Of a stretch of DNA of 24,469 nt, positions 8,797-15,957 are shown in pieces. The notes beneath the pieces were generated by a model. The model did not search any database. It was given only the letters and a program-made list of their open reading frames with translations, and was not told the origin of the DNA. The stretch covers positions 1 through 24,469 of the forward strand of contig JAZQOM010000033.1 of assembly GCA_045627885.1 (NCBI GenBank). Direction: 5' to 3'. The DNA is from CALCTE01 sp045627885 (GTDB lineage: Bacteria > Bacillota > Clostridia > Oscillospirales > CAG-272). The translations under genes were made by a program, and so were the position numbers. The stretch's first letter is position 1. The number at the start of each line of letters is the position of its first letter.

Positions 8797-8842
8797 AAAT
8801 CCGGGACATGGGCATACTTCCACTTACCTATATCTAATGTAC

Positions 8843-8871
8843 AGTATAGCACCCGAAAATATGATTGTCAA
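8843..8871 (-). promoter_or_regulatory. Sigma-A type promoter of the sipW/matrix operon
   Basis: On the minus strand TTGACA (8871-8866) is followed by a 17-nt spacer and TATACT (8848-8843), a near-consensus housekeeping promoter. Transcription would start near 8836. Two ATTCGG words spaced 12 bp apart lie just upstream (8881-8886 and 8893-8898) and could be an activator site. Confidence 0.8.
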
Positions 8872-9079
8872 TACCAAAGCCCGAATAAATTTCCGAATAT
8901 ATTAAATTTATTAATCAAAAAAATCAGGCGCAATTAGGAGCTTGCCCGTAAGAACGCTTTTTGAAGCCTTGTCGTCGCGCGCCGAAAATCATCGCCGCGA
9001 GTATAGCGACCAAACATCACTTATCTTGTGACTTTGAAATACAAAGCTGTTGCCTGCAACGGTGCTTTGTGCAAATATA
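8872..9079. other. Non-coding stretch between the sipW promoter and the minor-pilin terminator
   Basis: No credible gene is seen. It contains an AT-rich segment, a GC-rich segment around 8970-9012 (repeated CG/GCG words) and an imperfect hairpin at 9041-9070 (ACAAAGC with GCTTTGT, inner GTTG/CAAC). The hairpin has no T-run, so it could be an RNA structure. Together with 8668-8842 this is the longest gene-free part of the circle and the first place to look for an origin of replication. Confidence 0.4.
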
Positions 9080-9122
9080 AAATAAAGAAACCTGCTGAAA
9101 AGGACTTTTCCTTCTCAGCAGG
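9080..9122 (-). terminator. Rho-independent terminator of the minor-pilin operon
   Basis: CCTGCTGA and TCAGCAGG pair around an inner AAGGA/TCCTT stem with a CTTT loop (9091-9122; one A/C mismatch). On the minus strand a T-rich tail (TTTCTTTATTTT) follows. The plus strand also shows a T-run after the stem, so it may act in both directions. It lies about 60 nt after the stop of the 221-aa prepilin gene. Confidence 0.82.
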
Positions 9123-9179
9123 CATTTTTTGCAAAAAACGATTTATCAATCGTAGCTTTTTTGCACCTGATATTTTCAA

Positions 9180-9845
9180 TTAATCGTCCGAGAAAATCTG
9201 CTCGACATTGTTGAAATTATCTTGGAAGAACTGCAACCAGTCTTCGTTTTTCCTCAGCTTATCAAAGGTGTCTATCTCCGAGCCGATAAATCTCCAGAGC
9301 TTCTGCAAAACGGTCAAGCTGTCTTTCTTATAGCCGTCTTTTTCTATATCGGTTATAAGGTTGTCGCCCACCGCCCATTGTTGAACGAAATATTCGTTTT
9401 TATTTGTCTCGTTCAGCTTTGTTTCCTTCAGCTCTATGACCATCTTGTTTATGCCGTCGGTGCTTATCACGAGCTTGCGCCAGATATACTTTTCCTTAAA
9501 AAACTTATTGGCTCCCGCTCTTTCGATTGAATAGTACGAATTATATCTGAAATGGTATTTTTCGCACTTTTTGAAGAACTCTCTTGCCTCGTCGTCCATC
9601 CAATCGAAAGAAGCGTAATTCGATTCCGTTCCCTTCGGAAACTCTCCTCCCGCCTCAACGCAACGCAGGTAATACTCTCCGAGCTGATTTAAGTCGGTCT
9701 GCATTTGAATATTGTTTTTTGCAAGCTTTCTCTGCGCGCTGAGTGAGCCCAAAAGACCTGTTATCGCCATACAGAAGCCGAAGGTGATAAGCATGAAAAT
9801 TAACACCATTTCGATAACAAAGCCGTTTTTGTTCTTTCTTATCAT
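9180..9845 (-). CDS. Minor prepilin, PilX/GspK-like, lacking Glu5
   Basis: This 221-aa protein has a short basic leader ending in Gly8, then a class III hydrophobic helix ('FVIEMVLIFMLITFGFCMAITGLLGSL'), as in type IV prepilins cut by PilD. Counting from the mature Phe1, glutamate is at position 4, not the nearly universal 5. Tip pseudopilins of the GspK/PilX kind often lack Glu5 because they do not pack against a subunit above them. The rest is charged and aromatic with no recognised domain. The ATG lies 4 nt past the upstream stop, with an SD (GGAAAGG) inside the end of the upstream gene. It is the last gene of the three-gene minor-pilin operon. The tip role is inferred from the missing Glu5 and gene order. 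Confidence 0.72.
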   Translation of the reverse strand: MIRKNKNGFVIEMVLIFMLITFGFCMAITGLLGSLSAQRKLAKNNIQMQTDLNQLGEYYLRCVEAGGEFPKGTESNYASFDWMDDEAREFFKKCEKYHFRYNSYYSIERAGANKFFKEKYIWRKLVISTDGINKMVIELKETKLNETNKNEYFVQQWAVGDNLITDIEKDGYKKDSLTVLQKLWRFIGSEIDTFDKLRKNEDWLQFFQDNFNNVEQIFSDD

Positions 9846-9849
9846 ATCG

Positions 9850-12489
9850 TTAACCTTTCCTGTATGTGCAATAGATGTACTTCGAATACTCGTCTCCGAG
9901 AATATTTTTTATATTCTCGTCGGACGGTGCCTTGTTTTTGGGTAATGACCATATCGTCATTCTCGGCTCTGTGATAACCGGAGCGTTTTCGACAAACTTT
10001 GTGTAGTTGGAGAAGGTGCAGGCGGCTATCAGCTTCATATCGCCGGATGTGTAAGAGATATAGTATGTCACCGCCTCAACATTTGCCAAGTCTCCGCCTA
10101 CGATATCGTATGTGCAGCTTGAAGTGTCGGCAGAAAAGTCTCCTGCGGTTATTTCGAAATTATCGGTGGTTGAGGAGAATATTTTAAGTACATCATCGTC
10201 GCTTTCGCCGACCTTGATTTCTACCGCAAAATGAGCATTTTCGTCGCGCTTTAACGATGACATCAATCCTTTTACGGAAAGCTCCGCGGGAGATGTCGAA
10301 GAAAGTGACCAGACGCTCATATCATCGGGTAAATTCTCTCGTGTTACTTCGCTTTTGTATTTATCCGAAGATTCAACTGTCGAGTTCCAATCGGTTTTTA
10401 TGTCAACTTTGTTTGTTTTAACCCAGCTGGCATCAGTATAATCTTCAGTGGTTCTTCCGTATCGGTCTTTCGTTGTAAAGCTGCTCACCTTGGTTGCTCC
10501 GGGCAAATCGGGTGCCGGTGCGGTTTTTGAAGTTGTCGGCGAGGACTTCATAGTCTTTTTTGCCGCAGTACAAGTCACGCTTGACGGCTTGATGACCGTT
10601 TTATACTTGACATCCGCCTCTCTTGATTCCGTTATGTTCAAAGCGCCGTTATTGTGAGATTCAGTAAGATTATGCTTTGTCTCTTTGAATTCAAATGTTT
10701 GCTTTTTCTCCAAAATGACCTTGTATGTGTAGTAGGTGTATGTATATGTGTATTTTCTGTTGCTGTATGATGAACTTGTGGTATAGTATGTTAAGTACTG
10801 TTCCTCGGTGCTTGTTGCCGCTATTTTGGAAAGGATATCGTTTATTCCGGGATACAGCAGAAGCTCGTTTTTATTTGTTATTGTACCATTAAGCGCCTTG
10901 CTGTATGTTTTTGTAAAGTTGTAGTTGTTTGAATACACTCCGTCCGTGCCGATAATGGAATTGCGGTCGGATACGAAATCGCCGTAATTGTCGTACTTGA
11001 ACGAAAGATACGCTTTGTCGTCTATATCATAGAATGTAATCTTCGACAAAGCATTTGAGCTTCCCTCAAATTTTACATTTTTAAGCTTTTTTACCGGAAC
11101 TGCGCCCTTTTGATACCATTTGTCATAAATCACGGGCTCATCGACATCGGTAGCCTGATAAGTACCCTTTGTATTGCAGTTTCCGTCCACGCCGAAGTTG
11201 CAGTTGTTCTTAAGCTGCTTTAACGCGCTTGAAGTATTGCCGCTGTACGCAAAGATAAGCTCATCATCGGGGTTAAAAATAAGCATATTTTTCTCGGATG
11301 CGAGCGCATAATAGAGGCTTGATTTGCCTTCCTGCTTATACTCGTCCTTAAGCGTATACTCGTGATTTATTTCGCATCTGCATTGCGGTTCGAACTTATC
11401 TTTCAATTGGTATACAAGCCACGGGTAGAAATACCACTTGCCGCTGAAGTTTTTTCCGTCTTTGTCCTTGAGCTCAGTATACTTATTCCTGTTGGATTCT
11501 TCGGAGAAGCTTGTTGCCGCCTTATACTTGATTGTGCAATGTGATAAATTGAAATAATGACTGTCCTCAAATGTGCTCATAGTCGATTCGGTAGCCAAAT
11601 TATTAAGGGTATTCAGGCAGGTGGTGATACCGACGATGGAGGCATCTTCGTTCTCTATGAGATAGTAAAGATAATTGCCGTCTTTATCCTTTACAGGTTG
11701 ATTGGTCTTTGCATCATATACCTGGAAATACCCTTCCCAATACGGATGAAGTATAAAGACATAGCCGGTGCTGCTCTGGTACTTCAAATAATATGAGTTA
11801 TCAAACAGATATTTGTCAAACGATGAGCAATCATGTTCTTTCTCAAAATCGCCGTATTTCATTTTTATCGTCGAATCCGTTACGGTGATTGTGTAATTAT
11901 AAAAAGCATCGTCTTTATCTTTGTTTCTGTCAGACGGGATTGCAGAACCAGTAAAAGTAATCTTCTTGAATTCTTTTTCGTCATATAATTCCGAGGGATT
12001 GTATTCTGGAAATCCCTCGACGGGCACAAGCTTATTGTCGGGATAAGTGCCCTCAAAAGCGACAAGATTGCCGTTGTCGCTTTCATTTCTGAATGTAGCG
12101 TACTGTTTTCCTTCGTCATAGTCTTTTTTTACCGTAATCTTACTGAACGGTACGGCAACGGGAACATTATTTATATCGAAGTCGTACTGTCCGCCGCCCT
12201 CTGTTCCGACGAGCTGAGAAAAATTGTCGGTGCCGGAGCCGACCGTTATGCCGAGATTGTCCTTCAGCGCTTTTGAAAAGCCGTCAAAAGTCGTCGTTCC
12301 CTCAAATGCCGAAAGAATGTTGTTTGCCGTTATTTCTATTTTGTATTTGTCGTTCTGGCTTTTAATCTGATTGCGCGATGTAGTAAAAACTCCGATAACC
12401 GAGCCGGAAATTATTGAAAAAACGAGCAGGGCAATAACGCATTCGACCAAGCCGAAGCCATTTTTGCTTTTGATATTCACAAATTTCAT
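9850..12489 (-). CDS. Giant prepilin-type protein (879 aa), candidate pilus-tip adhesin
   Basis: The N-terminus is a clear type IV prepilin: leader to Gly11, then 'FGLVECVIALLVFSIISGSV' with Glu at +5, so PilD should cut it. The remaining ~850 residues are Tyr/Ser/Thr/Lys-rich, with no recognised domain, and include a Tyr/Thr-rich stretch around 'KYTYTYTYYTYK'. Ordinary pilins are 120-200 aa, so this is far outside the usual range. Large prepilins with one N-terminal helix and a long C-terminal module (as in PilY1-independent Gram-positive pili) are candidates for tip adhesins. The start ATG has a GGAGGAAG SD. It lies between two small prepilin genes, which suggests an assembled tip complex of all three. 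The adhesin role is inference. Confidence 0.78.
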   Translation of the reverse strand: MKFVNIKSKNGFGLVECVIALLVFSIISGSVIGVFTTSRNQIKSQNDKYKIEITANNILSAFEGTTTFDGFSKALKDNLGITVGSGTDNFSQLVGTEGGGQYDFDINNVPVAVPFSKITVKKDYDEGKQYATFRNESDNGNLVAFEGTYPDNKLVPVEGFPEYNPSELYDEKEFKKITFTGSAIPSDRNKDKDDAFYNYTITVTDSTIKMKYGDFEKEHDCSSFDKYLFDNSYYLKYQSSTGYVFILHPYWEGYFQVYDAKTNQPVKDKDGNYLYYLIENEDASIVGITTCLNTLNNLATESTMSTFEDSHYFNLSHCTIKYKAATSFSEESNRNKYTELKDKDGKNFSGKWYFYPWLVYQLKDKFEPQCRCEINHEYTLKDEYKQEGKSSLYYALASEKNMLIFNPDDELIFAYSGNTSSALKQLKNNCNFGVDGNCNTKGTYQATDVDEPVIYDKWYQKGAVPVKKLKNVKFEGSSNALSKITFYDIDDKAYLSFKYDNYGDFVSDRNSIIGTDGVYSNNYNFTKTYSKALNGTITNKNELLLYPGINDILSKIAATSTEEQYLTYYTTSSSYSNRKYTYTYTYYTYKVILEKKQTFEFKETKHNLTESHNNGALNITESREADVKYKTVIKPSSVTCTAAKKTMKSSPTTSKTAPAPDLPGATKVSSFTTKDRYGRTTEDYTDASWVKTNKVDIKTDWNSTVESSDKYKSEVTRENLPDDMSVWSLSSTSPAELSVKGLMSSLKRDENAHFAVEIKVGESDDDVLKIFSSTTDNFEITAGDFSADTSSCTYDIVGGDLANVEAVTYYISYTSGDMKLIAACTFSNYTKFVENAPVITEPRMTIWSLPKNKAPSDENIKNILGDEYSKYIYCTYRKG

Positions 12490-12508
12490 TCTGCTTCCTC
12501 CGCTTAAC

Positions 12509-13006
12509 TTATTTTCTGCCGGTTACGCTGCGCTGCATTGTTTTTGATGAAAAGAAAGGAATAAGCAAAACCTGCTTTTCTTCTTTTTCCATGTCTTTTT
12601 TTGCCTTGACCGTGATTTTGATTAATTTTTCATTTCCCTCGGATACGGAAAAGGATATGTCGGCAATATCGTTGTACTTCTTTGAAATATCTTTTCCGTC
12701 TTCCTTTATGGTGCCTCCGGAGAATGTCAGCGTTTTTTCCGCTTTTGTTCCCGCTTTGAGCTTGTCGCCGTCCGCGCTTGCCGAAATCATGGTTTGAGCG
12801 CTGTCGTTTCTCTTCACCCAGGCATCGACAACCTTCTGAACATCCGATACTTCCTCAATAAATGAGCCCTGCAGCTTTATCTTCATCGTCTGCTCACTGT
12901 ATAAGGTAATTGTTGTGACAACCATAGCGCCTATTATCGCGGCTACCGCCAACGCTACACATAATTCAGTTAAAGTGAAGCCCCTTTTTCCTTTCAATAT
13001 AAACAT
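12509..13006 (-). CDS. Minor prepilin, type II/IV pseudopilin-like
   Basis: This 165-aa protein has leader 'MFILKGKRG', cut before Phe10, then 'FTLTELCVALAVAAIIGAMV' with Glu at +5: a canonical PilD-processed N-terminus. A coiled helix ('EQTMKIKLQGSFIEEVSDVQKVVDAW') continues into a small beta-rich domain with 'LTFSGGTIKEDGKDISKKY', reminiscent of GspH/GspI-like pseudopilins. It is first in the operon with the 879-aa prepilin (19 nt downstream) and the Glu5-less prepilin. It is probably a priming or tip-complex subunit. The SD is AAAGGA, 9 nt before the ATG. Confidence 0.82.
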   Translation of the reverse strand: MFILKGKRGFTLTELCVALAVAAIIGAMVVTTITLYSEQTMKIKLQGSFIEEVSDVQKVVDAWVKRNDSAQTMISASADGDKLKAGTKAEKTLTFSGGTIKEDGKDISKKYNDIADISFSVSEGNEKLIKITVKAKKDMEKEEKQVLLIPFFSSKTMQRSVTGRK

Positions 13007-13097
13007 CTCAAAATCCTTTCAGCCGTCGCTTCCGAATGTGTCAAGATAACACAAAAAGTTCGTTCCAAACAAAATCGATAAAAAATTATTATCTTAT

Positions 13098-13126
13098 ATG
13101 ATATCATTTACAGAAGAAATAATCAA
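13098..13126 (-). promoter_or_regulatory. Candidate promoter for the minor-pilin operon
   Basis: TTGATT, a 17-nt spacer and TATCAT on the minus strand lie in the 173-nt gap between the response regulator and the first minor pilin. The -10 box overlaps a 10-bp palindrome (ATGATATCAT) that could be an operator. No convincing terminator separates the regulator gene from this operon, so readthrough from upstream is also possible. Confidence 0.45.
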
Positions 13127-13179
13127 TACTTTTTTATAAAAAATGCGAATAAACAGATGTATAAACTGTAAATCTTTCT

Positions 13180-13989
13180 TCAATTTTTGTCTTCTTTTTC
13201 GTATTTATCCCAATAGAATTCGGCACAGCGGTCTTCCGCCCATGAATAATTTGCCATATATTCACCCTTAAAAAGATTGATTGCGTATGGCTTACCCGCA
13301 TTATAATCGTATGCGTCACAAGTGAACTTTGCCGTATCGACCGCAAGATGTCCCCAGGTTTTTACAATGATATCCCCCGCTCCCGCCGCATTAAGCGTGT
13401 CAAGCATACAGCGTATTACGGGCATGAGCGTATTTTTTACTTTTCTGTCATAATTCTTTTCTTCGTATAAAACACTTGCTATCTGTTCGGTTGTAAGAGT
13501 GGCTCCTCCCCTGTCCACAAGCAGAGCGAGAAGCTCCTTTGATTTTTCTCTCGGGAAAGAAAGCGGCTTCCCGTTTACAAAAAAGTCGAAATTGCCGAAG
13601 GTCTGTGCAAAAAAGCTTTCCGCGGTGGCATCCGGCGGATTGAGAAGATTCTGCATCTGCTCCGCTATCTTCTGCACTGTCACCGGCTTTGTAAGATACC
13701 CGCTTGCGTGAATGCCTATGGCGTCAATGGCAAATTCATCGAAGCCGGTGGCAAAAACAATATTTATTCTCGGATTGGTGGATTTCAGCTTTTTCGCAAG
13801 CTCAAGTCCCGTCATTCCGAACATTCTTATATCAAGGAATGCGGTGTCCACGGGATTGTTTTTTGCAAAAGAAAGTGCATCTTCGGGATTTGTAAACGAA
13901 TGCAACTCGTCATTCGGGCAAGCCTTGCCTATCGCGTCACAAAGCAGCTTGAGAGCGCCTGTTTCGTCATCTACCGCGAGTATACGCAT
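13180..13989 (-). CDS. Response regulator with SARP/BTAD-like DNA-binding output
   Basis: This 269-aa regulator has an N-terminal receiver domain (residues 1-115) with acidic Asp7/Asp8, phospho-acceptor Asp53 in 'FLDIRM' and Lys101 in 'YLTKPV'. The output (residues 131-260) starts 'FGNFDFFVNGKPLSFPREKSKE', typical of an OmpR-like winged helix of SARP regulators, and ends with a short BTAD-like helix ('GEYMANYSWAEDRCAEFYW'). It is not a LytTR domain, although the partner kinase is LytS-like. I chose the ATG at 13989 because GGAAGGAG lies upstream and the receiver starts there; a longer frame to 14097 would overlap the kinase. The kinase stops 23 nt upstream, so they form a pair. Its likely target is the pilin promoter, which carries 11-bp repeats. 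Confidence 0.87.
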   Translation of the reverse strand: MRILAVDDETGALKLLCDAIGKACPNDELHSFTNPEDALSFAKNNPVDTAFLDIRMFGMTGLELAKKLKSTNPRINIVFATGFDEFAIDAIGIHASGYLTKPVTVQKIAEQMQNLLNPPDATAESFFAQTFGNFDFFVNGKPLSFPREKSKELLALLVDRGGATLTTEQIASVLYEEKNYDRKVKNTLMPVIRCMLDTLNAAGAGDIIVKTWGHLAVDTAKFTCDAYDYNAGKPYAINLFKGEYMANYSWAEDRCAEFYWDKYEKEDKN

Positions 13990-14012
13990 AGCTTTACTCC
14001 TTCCTTTATCTA

Positions 14013-15320
14013 TCACATCTGCCCGTAGTTCGGGAGCAATATAGTGACGGTTGTTCCCTCGCCCTTTGTGCTTTGTATATCGAGAATTCCCTTGCACATC
14101 GAGCTTATTCTTTCTCTTGCATTTTCAAGTCCCACATGGTCTGTGCCGTCTTCGCCGTGCGGCTTTGATGTATCAAAGCCGACGCCGTTATCCTTAACGG
14201 TAACAAGAACTCCTTTGTCGCAAAGCTCGGTGGATATCACTATCTTTCCGCCCTCCGGTCTTTGCCCTATGCCGTGCTTTACCGCATTTTCGACAATCGG
14301 CTGCAGAGAAAGCGACGGAAGGTAAAAATCGGAGACTTTTATATCGTACTCCACCTCAAGCCTGTCAAGAAATCTTATTTTTTCGAGCTTTATATATGTT
14401 TTGATGTGTTCAAGCTCTTTTTCAAACAAAACGGGCTTATCGAGAGAAAGAGAGCGCATATTGGTACGAAGATATCCCGCAAAATCGGCAAGCGCGTCAA
14501 CGGCTTTGTCGGAATCCTCCTTGCAAAGCGACATTATCGACGATATTACATTATAGAGGAAATGCGGCTGAATCTGCGATATCATAATCTTGGTCTTCTG
14601 CTCCGTGAGCTTTTCCTCCTGAAGCGCCATCGTTTCCTTCTGCTTTGCGTAAAGCATATCGCGCCTTACGCTAAAGGAAATATAGTCAATCAGAATAAGA
14701 ACGGAGACAAATATATATACAAGTCCGAGGCGGTATTTGCTGTCTATAAACTGCGCGGCTATCGGAACAGATTCGTAAAACAGGAATCTGAAAGTTCCGC
14801 CCACGCCGAGCATTACCGAGTAAATGAGAGTAATGACTATATCCAGCAAAATGACGGACAGTCTTATAAGTCTGCCGACATTTGAAAGCTCTCCGCCGAT
14901 GAATTCTCCCGTTTCGCTTATTGTGAAGAACAATCCGGTCTTGAACGAAGAGAGGTACAAAGCCGAAAACAGAAGCGCAAGCGGTATGACGACAAAGTAC
15001 AGCCACTTCGGCAGATTGATTCTATCCGAAATGTGTGCAAGAAGATAATAGTGAAACAGAATTATAAGTATATACGAAAGAATGTACGATGCTGTCCACA
15101 TTATTTTTATCGCCCGAATGTTTTCGGAGTCGCCGAGCAAAAGCCAGAGCGTCAAATCGGACGCAAGCGCAAAAATATCGACTGCCATTATTCCTATCAA
15201 AAGCTTTTGGTGCTTCTTTTTGCCCGCTACAAGACAGCCTGCCGAAAAAAGAGCAAGCATCATAATTATTACGGGCAAATCCATTGCCGCATTGATGATG
15301 TTTTGCGTTTCGAAATTCAT
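14013..15320 (-). CDS. Membrane sensor histidine kinase, LytS/YehU (HisKA_5-type) family
   Basis: This 435-aa kinase has about six to seven N-terminal membrane helices (residues 13-215), a short coiled linker and a LytS-type kinase core: phospho-acceptor His253 in 'QIQPHFLYN', N-box 'PIVENAVKHG' (341-350), G1 'DNGVGF' (377-382) and G2 'GLENARER' (397-404). It should sense an unknown signal through the membrane domain and phosphorylate the neighbouring regulator. I chose the ATG at 15320; an in-frame TTG at 15338 would place the start at or before the predicted transcription start (about 15336). The stop TGA is 23 nt before the regulator. It is transcribed divergently from the major pilin gene. 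Confidence 0.9.
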   Translation of the reverse strand: MNFETQNIINAAMDLPVIIMMLALFSAGCLVAGKKKHQKLLIGIMAVDIFALASDLTLWLLLGDSENIRAIKIMWTASYILSYILIILFHYYLLAHISDRINLPKWLYFVVIPLALLFSALYLSSFKTGLFFTISETGEFIGGELSNVGRLIRLSVILLDIVITLIYSVMLGVGGTFRFLFYESVPIAAQFIDSKYRLGLVYIFVSVLILIDYISFSVRRDMLYAKQKETMALQEEKLTEQKTKIMISQIQPHFLYNVISSIMSLCKEDSDKAVDALADFAGYLRTNMRSLSLDKPVLFEKELEHIKTYIKLEKIRFLDRLEVEYDIKVSDFYLPSLSLQPIVENAVKHGIGQRPEGGKIVISTELCDKGVLVTVKDNGVGFDTSKPHGEDGTDHVGLENARERISSMCKGILDIQSTKGEGTTVTILLPNYGQM

Positions 15321-15342
15321 AAGGTCACATCCTCTCAACTTA

Positions 15343-15371
15343 ATTTTACTTTATGCATACAATTTTGTAAA
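15343..15371 (-). promoter_or_regulatory. Promoter of the kinase/regulator operon
   Basis: On the minus strand TTTACA (15371-15366), a 17-nt spacer and TAAAAT (15348-15343) place the start near 15336, about 16 nt before the kinase ATG. A 10-bp palindrome, GAGATATCTC, lies at 15397-15406 just upstream and might be an operator. Confidence 0.55.
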
Positions 15372-15476
15372 GAGTTTTTGAAAAAATATAATCGCAGAGA
15401 TATCTCAGTGCACAGCAAGCAAAAGCAAAAAACATCGAAAAAAACAAAAAAATAAAAATTTTTGAAAAAATTATTT

Positions 15477-15513
15477 TTTTGACTACCTTTTGACTACCTT
15501 GCCGTGCTAAACT
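15477..15513 (+). promoter_or_regulatory. Major-pilin promoter with tandem 11-bp repeat (SARP-like activator site)
   Basis: TTTTGACTACC occurs twice in perfect tandem (15477-15487 and 15488-15498), followed after 9 nt by a -10-like TAAACT (15508-15513). The -35 word TTGACT sits inside each repeat, but neither is at a 17-nt spacing from the -10 box, so an activator is likely needed. In SARP-controlled promoters of Streptomyces, heptameric direct repeats with 11-bp period lie about 8 bp before the -10 box. The local regulator has a SARP-like output domain. Confidence 0.65.
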
Positions 15514-15531
15514 GTGGTCGTGAACAAAACA

Positions 15532-15548
15532 CGGGGCGGAATGCTCCG
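15532..15548 (+). other. Small hairpin near the 5' end of the pilin mRNA
   Basis: CGGGGC and GCTCCG (one G-U pair) enclose the loop GGAAT. It would start about 12 nt into the transcript and ends before the TTAGGAGGAG ribosome site. Such 5' hairpins often stabilise highly expressed mRNAs; that role is inferred. Confidence 0.35.
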
Positions 15549-15576
15549 AAAAAAAATTATTTAGGAGGAGTTCAAA

Positions 15577-15957
15577 ATGAAACTCAACAAGAAAGGCTTC
15601 ACAATCGTAGAGCTCGTCATCGTTATTGCAGTTATCGCAATCCTTGCCGCAGTTCTCATCCCCACATTCTCAAATGTAATCAAGAAGGCAAATGATTCTG
15701 CTGCTCTCCAGGCTGTACGCAACGCTTACACCGAAGCACTCAGCAAGGCTACCGACAACGGCAACTACAAGGCAGGCGGCTCTGAAAGCTCCAACGGCTT
15801 CACATTCACTTGGGCAAAAGATGCTACAACCGGCGACCTCACACCTTCCGTAACAACAGCTCCCGATAAGTACAAGGATGACTACACATTCTCTTGGGCT
15901 GATAACGCTTGGAAGGTAGCAGACAAAGGCGCTGCTAAAGAAGAGAAAGACAGCTGA
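15577..15957 (+). CDS. Major type IV pilin (frame interrupted by TGA)
   Basis: This 126-aa prepilin has leader 'MKLNKKG', cut before Phe8, then 'FTIVELVIVIAVIAILAAVL' with Glu at +5 and 'IPTFSNVIKKANDSAALQAV' typical of Gram-positive major pilins. The SD TTAGGAGGAG is the strongest in the window and fits high expression. The reading frame stops at TGA (15955-15957) inside a Lys/Glu-rich tail ('KGAAKEEKDS'). The same frame then continues open to TAA at 16210-16212, and the terminator lies after that TAA. So the gene as transcribed spans 15577-16212 and the native product may be 211 aa. It stands alone between its own promoter and terminator, diverging from the kinase gene. PilD, encoded downstream, should process it. 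Confidence 0.92.
   Translation: MKLNKKGFTIVELVIVIAVIAILAAVLIPTFSNVIKKANDSAALQAVRNAYTEALSKATDNGNYKAGGSESSNGFTFTWAKDATTGDLTPSVTTAPDKYKDDYTFSWADNAWKVADKGAAKEEKDS

Noticed and set aside
8668..8842. A c-di-GMP or other known riboswitch in the sipW leader
   Set aside because: I could not find conserved riboswitch core words in this leader or in the short leaders of the pilin genes. An Rfam covariance search would settle it.
7879..8937. A 352-codon open frame on the plus strand
   Set aside because: It lies opposite sipW and the first matrix gene, has no ribosome site, and gives a His/Arg/Asn-rich product with no recognisable pattern, so it is an antisense shadow.
13990..14097. Longer N-terminus for the response regulator
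   Set aside because: It would overlap the kinase by 85 bp and add 36 basic residues before a normal receiver start; the ATG at 13989 has its own SD.
15955..15957. TGA read as a sense codon throughout this genome
   Set aside because: TGA ends at least five other genes here (at 1333, 7525, 13180, 14013 and 17718), each with a new gene start or further stops close behind, so general recoding is unlikely. Only a site-specific event is considered.
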